Source: Bog-532 sp963833835 (GTDB lineage Bacteria; Actinomycetota; Actinomycetes; Streptosporangiales; Streptosporangiaceae). From it: a stretch of 64,000 bases of DNA. How positions within the stretch are numbered: position 1 is the stretch's first letter; each line of letters opens with the position of its first letter. Both the position numbers and the translations under genes were made by a program. The notes beneath the pieces are model-generated. The model saw only the letters and a program-made list of their open reading frames with translations, did no database searches and had not been told where the DNA came from. This document shows, piece after piece, positions 1 to 8,167 of the stretch. The DNA is taken from assembly GCA_963833835.1 (NCBI GenBank), contig CAWHZI010000004.1:306419-370418 (forward strand), read 5' to 3'.

Positions 1-2460
1 GGCGGGCCAGTAGCCACCGAAACCGCCCCCGACGTTGCCGCCCAGGTTGTTCAGCGACTCCTTCGTCTTGTCGCTCTGGTTCTCGGTGAAGATCCCGACC
101 GTCAGCGCGTACTGCGGGATAGCGCCGATGAAGAACGCCGACTGCGCGTTGTCGGTGGTACCGGTCTTGGCGATGATCGGCCGGCCGTCGCTCATGGCCG
201 CGGCGGTACCGGTGCCGTCCACGGTGTCGAACGACATCGCGTACTGGACCTGGGAGGCCTGGGCCGGGGTCAGCACCTGGGTGGATTTCACCTGGGCCTG
301 CGTGGTCACGGTGCCCTGGGTGAGCTGCTGGATGACATGCGCGGCGTGGTAGGTGCCGTTGTCATCCAGCGTGGCCAGCATGGTGTTCTGCTCGTTGACC
401 GACAACGAGTCGATGCCCAGGGCCATGCCGACCTCGCCGACGGTGCCCTGCAGCCCGGAGCCGCCGTCGCCGAGGGGTTCGGCATTCACCCCGAATTGCT
501 TGGCCAGGTTGACCACGTTCTGGGTACCGACCCGGTGGATAAGGTCGGTGAACGCGGTGTTGGACGACTGCGCCTCGGCCTGGGCCACGCTCATCGGGCC
601 GAAGCTCTCGTTATCGTCGTTCGTTTCCTTGGCCGATTCCGGGGCGGCCTGGTCCTGCGATCGGGCCGCGGGCGTGTTCGGTTCGGTGGCCGGCGGGATC
701 CACAGCGGGCTGTACCCGTCCAGCTTGGTGGTGCCGACGTTCATGCCCTGCTGCACCGCGGTGGCCAGCACGTAAGGCTTGAACGAGGAACCCACCTGCT
801 CCCGGCTCAGCACGGTGTCGTTCTCGCAGAGTTTGTGACACTCCTTGGCGGACGCGTTGGCGCCGACGCCACCGTAGAAGGCGATGATCGCCCCGGTCTG
901 CGGGTTCTGCTCCTCCGCCCCGACCAGGGCGTAGGACGGCAGCGCGCCACCGTCCTCGGCCATCTGCTTCTCGTTGGTGTTCACCGCGGCGTACAGCCGG
1001 TCCATCATGTGCTTGCTGACGGTGGTGGTGATGCGAAGGCCGTCGTTGTCGATCTGGGCCGGGGTGTAGTGGTAGGTGGCTTCCAGCTCGTTCTTGACCA
1101 TGTTCAGCAGGTACTGGTCGTACGGGGACGAGCCGGTGTGCTGGTCCTGGGCGCTGAGTACGGTGGGGAACTTCTCCGCGGCCGCCTGCTGAGCGGTCAG
1201 GTCGCCCATGCCGACCAGCCCGTTCAGCACGTAGTGCCAGCGGGCCTCCAGAGCTGCCTTACCGGCCGTGGTCGGGTAGTAGCTGGGGCTCTGGATGATG
1301 GCCGCGATCATCGCGGCCTGGGGCACGGTGAGTTTCGAGGCGGGCTCGCCGAAGTAGGTCTGCGCCGCGGCCCCGACCCCGTAGGCCCCGTTGCCCAGGT
1401 AGATGGTGTTCAGGTAGTTGGTCAGGATCCAGGCCTTGGACTTCTCCTTGGCCACCTTCAGCGACACGAAGATCTCCTTGATCTTCCGGGTCGCGGTCTG
1501 CTGGGTCCCGATGTTGGCGTAGTAGTTGCGGACGAACTGCTGGGTGATGGTCGACCCACCCTGCAGCGAGCCGCCGCTGCCGCCGCTGTTGAACACGTCC
1601 TCATACGCGGCGCGGACGATCCCCTTGGGGGAGACCCCGCCCTCGTTGTAGAAGCCCCGGTCCTCGGCCGCCACCACCGCGTCCCGCATGTAGGGCGAGA
1701 TCTGGTTGTAGGTCAGCACTTCACGGTCGGTGGTACCGAACGTGCCGGCCACGGTTTTGCTGTCGCTGAAGTAGACGGTGGACTGCTGCTGGGTCGCGGC
1801 CTGGGCGGCGTCCGATGGGACCGCCGTGGTCGCGTAGGCGTAACTGACCCCGGCCACGATGAGCAGCACGAAGGCGCCGACGCCGGCTGCGGCCAGACCG
1901 GCAACCTTGCGCCAGGTCCAGTGCCGCCACCAGCTGCCTTTGACCTTGCCCCGGCCGGGGCCGTTCGCGACGCGGCTATCACCACGGCCGCCCCGGCCAC
2001 CGTTGCCTCCGCCTGGGCCGCGGCCGCCGCCACCGGGGCCACGCCCGCCGGGACCGCGCCCGCCCGGGCCGCGGCCACCCGGGCCCCCTGACCGCGTCCC
2101 GTTACCGTCGCTGTACTGGTCCGCCCGGCCTGCCTGCCGGTTTGGGTCCCGCCGGGGCGCACCGGTCAGCGGGTCGTACCGCTCGCCGCTGCGCGGGCCG
2201 TGCTGGTCAGCCGTACGCGGATCAGCGGTATGCGGAACAAAGGTCGGCTGCGGCCGGGCGCCGGTCGGCGCGGACGACGGGTAGCCGTCATCGCGGCGGC
2301 GCTGGCCGGAATACGGATCGGCACCACCACTGGAACTGACCTGGGCGTACTCGCCGGTCCCGGAGCGTCGGCTGGGCGCCGAACGACCCGACCAATCCGG
2401 GCTTCGGCCCCAGCCGTCTGGCTGCGACTCATAGGACCCGCTCACGTCTCTGCTGCTCAC
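1..2460 (-). CDS. Bifunctional penicillin-binding protein (class A PBP), 3' end outside window
   Basis: A glycosyltransferase plus transpeptidase that polymerises and cross-links peptidoglycan outside the membrane. About 820 residues lie in the window and the C-terminus is cut by the left edge. The N-terminal 180 residues are cytoplasmic and disordered, with a Gly/Arg/Pro repeat tract (GRGPGGRGPGG). One membrane segment follows at about 185-210. The GT51 domain shows EDRGFY near 265 and GGSTITQQ near 302. The transpeptidase domain has SSFK near 557, SSN near 635 and KTGTT near 765, so all catalytic motifs are intact. I chose GTG at 2460 because GAGG lies about 5 nt upstream; GTG at 2445 is possible in the same frame. 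It resembles actinobacterial PonA-type enzymes. Confidence 0.93.
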   Translation of the reverse strand, partial: MSSRDVSGSYESQPDGWGRSPDWSGRSAPSRRSGTGEYAQVSSSGGADPYSGQRRRDDGYPSSAPTGARPQPTFVPHTADPRTADQHGPRSGERYDPLTGAPRRDPNRQAGRADQYSDGNGTRSGGPGGRGPGGRGPGGRGPGGGGRGPGGGNGGRGGRGDSRVANGPGRGKVKGSWWRHWTWRKVAGLAAAGVGAFVLLIVAGVSYAYATTAVPSDAAQAATQQQSTVYFSDSKTVAGTFGTTDREVLTYNQISPYMRDAVVAAEDRGFYNEGGVSPKGIVRAAYEDVFNSGGSGGSLQGGSTITQQFVRNYYANIGTQQTATRKIKEIFVSLKVAKEKSKAWILTNYLNTIYLGNGAYGVGAAAQTYFGEPASKLTVPQAAMIAAIIQSPSYYPTTAGKAALEARWHYVLNGLVGMGDLTAQQAAAEKFPTVLSAQDQHTGSSPYDQYLLNMVKNELEATYHYTPAQIDNDGLRITTTVSKHMMDRLYAAVNTNEKQMAEDGGALPSYALVGAEEQNPQTGAIIAFYGGVGANASAKECHKLCENDTVLSREQVGSSFKPYVLATAVQQGMNVGTTKLDGYSPLWIPPATEPNTPAARSQDQAAPESAKETNDDNESFGPMSVAQAEAQSSNTAFTDLIHRVGTQNVVNLAKQFGVNAEPLGDGGSGLQGTVGEVGMALGIDSLSVNEQNTMLATLDDNGTYHAAHVIQQLTQGTVTTQAQVKSTQVLTPAQASQVQYAMSFDTVDGTGTAAAMSDGRPIIAKTGTTDNAQSAFFIGAIPQYALTVGIFTENQSDKTKESLNNLGGNVGGGFGGYWPA

Positions 2461-2715
2461 ACATCCTCGCTGTCGCTGAGCGGAAGGCGGCTAGGCAGCA
2501 CCGCCGAAAGCTAAACGGTACCCACGGGAATCTGCCGCCGCTGGCACCTCACTCGATCGCACCGTTGCGATGCACCGTGCCCGCTGGCATATTTCCTGTG
2601 ACTTTCCGGATCTCGTGTTACTGCTGTGGTCTGCAGGCGCTGCGTTGGCTGCGGCTCACACTAGCTTTCTCCGGGGCCAGCCCCCCGCGTTCACCAGCTG
2701 ACGGATCGATTACGT

Positions 2716-3120
2716 TCACTGACCCGTTCGTGCGCGCCGGCCGCGCCGGGCTCGTGGCTCGCCCGTGCCAAGAACGTAGGACGTGGCCAGATGGTTCCAG
2801 CCGCAATTTTGGCAGACTTCGACCACATAAACCCTGAATTCGCCGTATTCGGCGGCCATCTCATCCAGCTCCGGGGCCCGCTTCACCCGGCCCTCGTACT
2901 GCCCGAGCTCGTCCCCGTAGACGTAGGTGACGTGGGTCAGCTTGGTCTTGCGGCAGATGGGGCACGGGGCCTCGGTCGGCTCGCCGTGGAATTTGGCCGC
3001 CCGCAGCAGGTACGGATGCGCGTCACAGACGTCGGTCACCGTGGTGCGACCGGCGTATACGGACGTGAGCGTGGCCCGGCGGGCAAGCCCGTAGTCCACG
3101 ACGGAACGCCTCGTTCCCAT
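2716..3120 (-). CDS. DUF5318 family protein
   Basis: A 134-residue protein of the actinobacterial DUF5318 family, function unknown. It has two CxxC pairs (CPIC at 53-56, CQNC at 103-106), which suggests a zinc ribbon. The conserved N-terminal block VVDYGLARR and the block PYLLRAAKFHG match what I remember of the family. The start is placed at ATG 3120 because family members begin a few residues before VVDY; an in-frame ATG at 3144 would add 8 residues. It lies between the PBP gene and the divergent padR-ino1 pair, which is a familiar actinobacterial neighbourhood. Confidence 0.82.
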   Translation of the reverse strand: MGTRRSVVDYGLARRATLTSVYAGRTTVTDVCDAHPYLLRAAKFHGEPTEAPCPICRKTKLTHVTYVYGDELGQYEGRVKRAPELDEMAAEYGEFRVYVVEVCQNCGWNHLATSYVLGTGEPRARRGRRARTGQ

Positions 3121-3205
3121 GACCGACAGGGTACGTCGGATCATCGGGCGACGCCGAGCCCGGTTTCCCCCACTTGCCTAACTGTGGGCCAGTCTGTATC
3201 GTCCT

Positions 3206-3226
3206 GATGTATCGGCTCGATACATC
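3206..3226. promoter_or_regulatory. Predicted PadR operator
   Basis: A perfect inverted repeat, GATGTATCG-GCT-CGATACATC, lies in the padR-ino1 leader. It contains the ATGT...ACAT half-sites typical of PadR operators. Related half-sites follow (CGAGACATC at 3230-3238 and a nearby TATATC). The position about 85-105 bp before the padR start suits autoregulation and control of ino1. Confidence 0.68.
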
Positions 3227-3311
3227 GCATCGAGACATCGGGCGGATATATCTAAAAGCTACACCGGTAACGAAGTCCGCGGGGGCTGACCGGCTGGCCG
3301 GGGGTGAGTAC

Positions 3312-3911
3312 GTGACAGGTAAGCGGTCCGGCGTTCTGGAGCTCGCCGTGCTCGGGATTCTGGACGGGTCGCCCATGCACGGGTATGAGCTGCGCAAACG
3401 GCTCAGCTCGGTGCTGGGAGCGTTCCATGCCTTCTCGTACGGGTCGTTGTACCCGGCCTTGAAGGACCTGCTGACCCGGGGCCTCATCGCCGAGGAGCAG
3501 CCGGAGCCGGACCCGACGCATCCGGCCCGGGCCAACCGGCGCTCCCGGATCGTCTACCGGCTCACCGCGGAAGGTAAGGACCGGCTGCACGAACTGCTCA
3601 GCGAGGCCGGCCCGGCCGCCTGGGACGACGACGGATTCGGCGTGCACTTCGCCTTCTTCGGGCAGACCCGCGCCGACGTCCGCCTTCGCATCCTGGAGGG
3701 CCGCCGCAGCCGGCTTGAGGAACGGATGGAAAGCGTCCGGGCGGCCTTCGCCCGCACGCGGGAGCGAGTGGACAGCTACACCCTCGAACTGCAACGGCAC
3801 GGACTCGAGTCGGTTGAGCGGGAAGTCCGCTGGCTCAACGAGCTGATCGCCACAGAGCGGCAGCAGGAGCAACTACAACGCATGAGCAAGGACGAAAAGG
3901 AGTCACCCTGA
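3312..3911 (+). CDS. PadR family transcriptional regulator
   Basis: A 199-residue PadR-type repressor. The N-terminal winged helix begins LELAVLGILDGSPMHGYELR and continues through YGSLYPAL, followed by a C-terminal helical dimerisation arm (about 120-195). The start is GTG 3312, just before the conserved domain; the reading frame is open further upstream, through the operator, but that stretch shows no homology. The stop overlaps the ino1 start (TGATG), so the two are translationally coupled. It probably represses its own transcript and ino1 through the palindrome at 3206-3226. Confidence 0.9.
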   Translation: MTGKRSGVLELAVLGILDGSPMHGYELRKRLSSVLGAFHAFSYGSLYPALKDLLTRGLIAEEQPEPDPTHPARANRRSRIVYRLTAEGKDRLHELLSEAGPAAWDDDGFGVHFAFFGQTRADVRLRILEGRRSRLEERMESVRAAFARTRERVDSYTLELQRHGLESVEREVRWLNELIATERQQEQLQRMSKDEKESP

Positions 3912-4990
3912 TGGGTTCGGTACGTGTGGCCATCGTAGGCGTGGGCAACTGCGCTAGTTCCCTCGTCCAGGGCCTGGAGTACTACAAGGACGCCGACGAC
4001 AGCAGCCGGGTGCCTGGACTCATGCACGTCAGGTTCGGCCCGTACCACGTGCGGGATGTCGAGGTGGTCGCCGCGTTCGACGTGGACGCCAAGAAGGTCG
4101 GCGTTGACGTGGCCGACGCGATCAACTCCAGCGAGAACAACACCATCAAGATCGCGGACGTGCCGCCCACCGGCGTGACCGTCCAGCGCGGCCCGACCTT
4201 CGACGGCCTGGGCGAGTACTACCGCGAAATCATCACCGAGTCCGACCAGCCGGCCGTGGACGTGGTGGCCGCGCTGCGCGAGGCCCGCGCCGACGTGATG
4301 GTCAGCTACCTGCCGGTGGGCTCGGAGGAAGCGGACCGCTTCTACGCTCAGTGCGCGATCGACGCGCGCGTCGCGTTCGTCAACGCGCTGCCGGTGTTCA
4401 TCGCGTCCAAGCCGGAGTGGGCGGCCAAGTTCACCGAGGCCGGCGTGCCGATCGTCGGCGACGACATCAAGTCGCAGGTCGGCGCGACCATCACGCACCG
4501 GGTGCTGGCCAAGCTGTTCGAGGACCGCGGCGTCGAGCTGCTGCGCACCTACCAGCTCAACGTGGGCGGCAACATGGACTTCAAGAACATGCTCGAGCGC
4601 ACCCGGCTCCAGTCCAAGAAGATCTCCAAGACCCAGGCCGTCACCTCCCAGATCCCGCACGAGATGGCCGGCGCGGACGTGCACATCGGGCCGTCCGACC
4701 ACGTGCCCTGGCTGGATGACCGCAAGCTGGCGTTCGTCCGGCTCGAGGGCCGGGCCTTCGGCGACGTGCCGCTCAGCCTGGAATACAAGCTGGAGGTCTG
4801 GGACTCGCCCAACTCGGCCGGCGTGATCATCGACGCCCTCCGGGCCGCGAAGATCGCCCAGGACCGCGGCATCGGCGGCCCGATCACCTCGGCGTCCTCG
4901 TACTTCATGAAGTCGCCGCCGGAGCAGTTCGGCGACGACGTCTGCCGCGACCTGGTGGAGAAGTTCATCCGCGGCGAGGTCGAGCGCTGA
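3911..4990 (+). CDS. ino1: Inositol-3-phosphate synthase
   Basis: Converts glucose 6-phosphate to 1D-myo-inositol 3-phosphate with NAD. In actinobacteria this feeds mycothiol and phosphatidylinositol synthesis. At 359 residues it has the usual length for the bacterial/archaeal-type enzyme. A Rossmann glycine motif VGVGNCASSL opens the protein, FVNALPVFIAS lies mid-chain, DDIKSQVGAT follows, and NVGGNMDFKNM marks the catalytic region. It is coupled to padR upstream and followed by a strong intrinsic terminator at 5006-5042, so padR-ino1 forms a two-gene operon. Confidence 0.96.
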   Translation: MGSVRVAIVGVGNCASSLVQGLEYYKDADDSSRVPGLMHVRFGPYHVRDVEVVAAFDVDAKKVGVDVADAINSSENNTIKIADVPPTGVTVQRGPTFDGLGEYYREIITESDQPAVDVVAALREARADVMVSYLPVGSEEADRFYAQCAIDARVAFVNALPVFIASKPEWAAKFTEAGVPIVGDDIKSQVGATITHRVLAKLFEDRGVELLRTYQLNVGGNMDFKNMLERTRLQSKKISKTQAVTSQIPHEMAGADVHIGPSDHVPWLDDRKLAFVRLEGRAFGDVPLSLEYKLEVWDSPNSAGVIIDALRAAKIAQDRGIGGPITSASSYFMKSPPEQFGDDVCRDLVEKFIRGEVER

Positions 4991-5005
4991 GTACGCCGTA
5001 GCGAG

Positions 5006-5042
5006 CGGCCGCCGGAGGTGTGATCCCTCCGGCGGCCGTTTT
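5006..5042 (+). terminator. Intrinsic terminator after ino1
   Basis: A perfect 13-bp stem (CGGCCGCCGGAGG at 5006-5018 and its complement at 5026-5038) with a 7-nt loop is followed directly by TTTT. It lies 15 bp after the ino1 stop. Confidence 0.9.
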
Positions 5043-5087
5043 CGTGCGCCCAGGTTTCGTGCGCACAGGGCACCGTAGGCTGGGCAG

Positions 5088-6554
5088 GTGCCCCTGCCCG
5101 CGGTCTCGCGAGCCCTGCGGTCCCCGTTCGCGGTCGACCTGCGGTCGGTGCTCAGCGAGCGAGACTTCCGCCGCCTGTTCACCACGCGGCTGATTTCACA
5201 GGCCGGCGACGGGATCTACACCGCCGGGTTCGGCGCCTACGTGTTCTTCTCCGCGACGACCTATCCGGATCCGGCGGCCGCGGCTGAGGCGTTCGCCGTG
5301 CTCTACCTGCCCTACTCGTTCATCGGCCCGTTCGCCGGCGTGTTCATCGACCGCTGGTCCCGGCGCCAGATCCTGCTCGTCTCGGCGCTGGTCCGGGCGG
5401 TCCTGGTGGCGATCACCGCGCTGCTGATCGGCTCGGGGGAGCTGGGCATCCCGCTGTACGTGAGCGCGCTGGCCGCCCTGGGCGTGAACCGGTTCTTCCT
5501 GGCCTCGCTGTCGGCCGCGCTCCCGCACGTGGTCCGGGAGGACAAGCTGGTCATGGCCAACTCGGTCGCGCCCACGATCGGCGGCATCGTCACCACGGTG
5601 GCCGGGGTGACCGGGATCGGCATCCGGCTCGTGCTCGGCGGCGGTCACGGCAGCGCGGCGGTGATCGTGCTGGTGGCCGCGGGCTGCTATCTGCTGGCCG
5701 GGCTGGCCGCGGCGGCCATGAGCCGGGACCTGCTCGGCCCGGTGCACGAGCCGGGCGCGGCGCCGGAGGCGCTGACCCAGGAACTGCGGGACGTGCTGCG
5801 TGGCCTGGCCGCGGGCGTGCGCTACCTGGCCCGGCGGCCGGGCCCAGCCGGGGCGCTGGGAGCCGTCGGGGGATACCGGGTGCTGTTCGGGATCGTGTTC
5901 CTGATGTCGATCCTGCTGTACCGGAACTACTTCTACCCCGGGGGGAACGGCAACGCCGCGCTCAGCCACTTCACGCTGGTCGTGGTGGTGACCGCGGTCG
6001 GCTACGGCCTCGCGGCGGTCATCTCGCCCGTGGTCACCCGGCGGCTGACCAAGCACACCTGGATCGCCCTCCTGCTGGCCGTCTCCGGGCTGGTCATGGC
6101 GCTGGGCGGCACGTTCCGGCAGCTGCCGTTCCTGTTCATCGGGTTCGTGCTCGGGCTCACCGGGCAGGGCATCGCGATCTCGGCCACCACGATCATCCAG
6201 GAGCAGACCAGCGACACCTACCGGGGCCGGGCCTTCGCGCTGTACGACATGATGTTCAACGGCATCTTCGTGGCCGGGGCCGTGGTGGGGGCGCTGATCA
6301 TCCCGGTGAACGGCAAGTCGTACGCGCTGATCGTGGTGACCGGGGTCGGCTACCTGGTCGCCGCCCTGGTGTACGCCCGTTACGGCGCGGACCGGCCCCG
6401 TCAGGAGCCGGCCTCAGGCCCGTCCTCCGCCGCGCCGGGCCCGGAGGAGTCGCCCGGCTCCCCGGAGATGCCGCCTGGTGCTCCGGAGGAGTCGCCCGGC
6501 GCTCCGGGCGGGACGGACAGCCCCTCGGCCTCCGCCCAGCGCAGCAGCTCCTGA
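5088..6554 (+). CDS. MFS transporter
   Basis: A 488-residue major facilitator superfamily exporter-like membrane protein with about 12 hydrophobic segments. The cytoplasmic loop after the second helix has DRWSRRQIL, the usual MFS loop motif. The last 60 residues are a Pro/Gly/Ser/Glu-rich tail with no membrane character. The GTG start is preceded by TAGGCT at 5076-5081, a good -10 element 6 bp upstream, so the message is probably leaderless. The final 154 bp overlap the 3' end of the convergent cca gene. The substrate cannot be told from sequence. Confidence 0.88.
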   Translation: MPLPAVSRALRSPFAVDLRSVLSERDFRRLFTTRLISQAGDGIYTAGFGAYVFFSATTYPDPAAAAEAFAVLYLPYSFIGPFAGVFIDRWSRRQILLVSALVRAVLVAITALLIGSGELGIPLYVSALAALGVNRFFLASLSAALPHVVREDKLVMANSVAPTIGGIVTTVAGVTGIGIRLVLGGGHGSAAVIVLVAAGCYLLAGLAAAAMSRDLLGPVHEPGAAPEALTQELRDVLRGLAAGVRYLARRPGPAGALGAVGGYRVLFGIVFLMSILLYRNYFYPGGNGNAALSHFTLVVVVTAVGYGLAAVISPVVTRRLTKHTWIALLLAVSGLVMALGGTFRQLPFLFIGFVLGLTGQGIAISATTIIQEQTSDTYRGRAFALYDMMFNGIFVAGAVVGALIIPVNGKSYALIVVTGVGYLVAALVYARYGADRPRQEPASGPSSAAPGPEESPGSPEMPPGAPEESPGAPGGTDSPSASAQRSSS

Positions 6555-7945
6555 GTGGCCCGTTCCCGGCCGATGATGCCCTCGTCGATCCGCAGTTCCA
6601 GCAGGAAGTTGTAGGCCTGGCCGACCTGCGGTCCACCGGGTATGCCGAGGATCTGCATGATGTCGTTGCCGTTGAGCTCGGGCCGGAGCCGGGCCAGCTC
6701 CTCCTCCTGCGACAGGCGCGCGATCCGCTCTTCCAGGTCGTCGTAGGCGCGGGCCAGCCGGTCCGCCTTGGCCTTGTTCCTGGTGGTGCAGTCGGCCCGG
6801 GTCAGCGCGTTCAGCCGGGTCAGCAGCGGGCCGGCGTCCCGTACGTAGCGGCGGACGGCCGAATCGGTCCACTCCGCGTCGCCGTACCCGTGGAAGCGCA
6901 GGTGCAGCTTGACCAGTTCCGAGACGTCGTTCACGACGTCCTTGGGGAACCGCAGCGCGGTCAGCCGCTTGCGGGCCAGCTTGGCCCCGACCACCTCGTG
7001 GTGGTGGAAGGCGACCCGGCCGTCGGGCAGCTTCGAGCGGGTCTTCGGCTTGCCGATGTCGTGCAGCAGCGCGGCCAGCCGCAGCACCAGGTCGCCGGTC
7101 AGCCCGTAGCGCTCCTCCAGCCCGATGGCCTGCCGCAGCACGGTGAGCGAGTGCTGGTAGACGTCCTTGTGCCGGTAGTGCTCGTCGGCCTCCAGCCGCA
7201 ACTGCGGCACCTCCGGCAGCACCCAGGCCGCGACACCGGTCTGGACGAGCAGGTCGATGCCCCGCGCCGGGTCGGGGGTCAGCATCAGCTTGCTCAGCTC
7301 GTCGGTGATCCGTTCGACGGAGACGTCCTCGAGCAGCTGGCCGGCGTAACGGGTCATGGCCTCGCGCACGTCGTCGGCCACGGTGAAGTCCAGCTTGGCC
7401 GAGAACCGGGCCGCCCGCAGGATCCGCAGCGCGTCATCGGAGAACGACTCGTCCGGCGAGCCGGGGGTCCGCAGCACCTTTTCCCTCAGCGCGGCCAGGC
7501 CGCCGAACGGGTCGACGAGCTCGTGCCCGGGCAGCCGCGCGGCCATCGCGTTGACGGTGAAGTCCCGCCGCCGCAGGTCCCCTTCGAGCGACGTGCCGTA
7601 GTGCACCGTCGGCTTGCGCGACCGGGGCACGTACTCCTCGCTGCGGTAGGTGGTGACCTCCAGGATCCTGCCGTTCTTGCGCAGGCCCACGGTGCCGAAG
7701 TCGATGCCCGGGGTCCACACGTGGTCCGCCCACTGGTCCACGATCCGCAGGATCTCGCTCGGCGGGGCGTTGGTGGTCAGGTCGAAGTCGCCCGGCTCGC
7801 GGCCGAGGAACACGTCCCGGACCGGGCCGCCCACCAGGGCCAGCTCGTAGCCGTGCCGGGCAAAACGGCGCCCGAGATCGTCGGCGACCGGCGACACCCG
7901 TCGCAGCCGGGCCGCAGCGGCTTTTCGCTGGTCGTCGTCGAACAT
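6401..7945 (-). CDS. cca: CCA tRNA nucleotidyltransferase
   Basis: Adds or repairs the 3' CCA end of tRNAs. The polymerase-beta-type head has LVGGPVRD and the metal-binding DFDLTT, then RRDFTVNAMA. The tRNA-binding region follows, and then an HD domain with LLHDIGKPKTR and HHHEVVG, as in actinobacterial PcnA/Cca proteins. I chose ATG 7945 (514 residues); an in-frame GTG at 7987 gives an N-terminus starting MPN, like Streptomyces homologues, and is a real alternative. The C-terminal 45 residues are low-complexity Gly/Pro/Ser and lie antisense to the tail of the MFS gene. The mutT/nudix gene that often sits next to cca in Streptomyces is not here. Confidence 0.95.
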   Translation of the reverse strand: MFDDDQRKAAAARLRRVSPVADDLGRRFARHGYELALVGGPVRDVFLGREPGDFDLTTNAPPSEILRIVDQWADHVWTPGIDFGTVGLRKNGRILEVTTYRSEEYVPRSRKPTVHYGTSLEGDLRRRDFTVNAMAARLPGHELVDPFGGLAALREKVLRTPGSPDESFSDDALRILRAARFSAKLDFTVADDVREAMTRYAGQLLEDVSVERITDELSKLMLTPDPARGIDLLVQTGVAAWVLPEVPQLRLEADEHYRHKDVYQHSLTVLRQAIGLEERYGLTGDLVLRLAALLHDIGKPKTRSKLPDGRVAFHHHEVVGAKLARKRLTALRFPKDVVNDVSELVKLHLRFHGYGDAEWTDSAVRRYVRDAGPLLTRLNALTRADCTTRNKAKADRLARAYDDLEERIARLSQEEELARLRPELNGNDIMQILGIPGGPQVGQAYNFLLELRIDEGIIGRERATQELLRWAEAEGLSVPPGAPGDSSGAPGGISGEPGDSSGPGAAEDGPEAGS

Positions 7946-8167
7946 GGGCACGGGGTTCACCAAGGGAGGGGGAGAGAAATTCGGCACGGCCACCGAGGGT
8001 ATTGATTCCCGCGGGGCAAGGAAAGCGAGGATACCCGGCGGGCGGCCGAAACCGCGGGCCGGCCGACGGGGAAAAGGAGGCGATCGACGTGCGGCAATGG
8101 CCACCGGGGGGTGCGCGTTCAGCGCGCACCCCGGCTCTTTTCAGGAAACGGCAATAACATTCCTGGC

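Noticed and set aside
337..2091. Long open frame on the + strand
   Set aside because: It is the antisense shadow of the penicillin-binding protein; its product has the Gly/Val/Arg composition typical of shadow frames in GC-rich DNA and shows no family.
1859..2514. Pro/Arg-rich + strand frames
   Set aside because: They mirror the Gly-rich repeat tract of the penicillin-binding protein and have no independent support.
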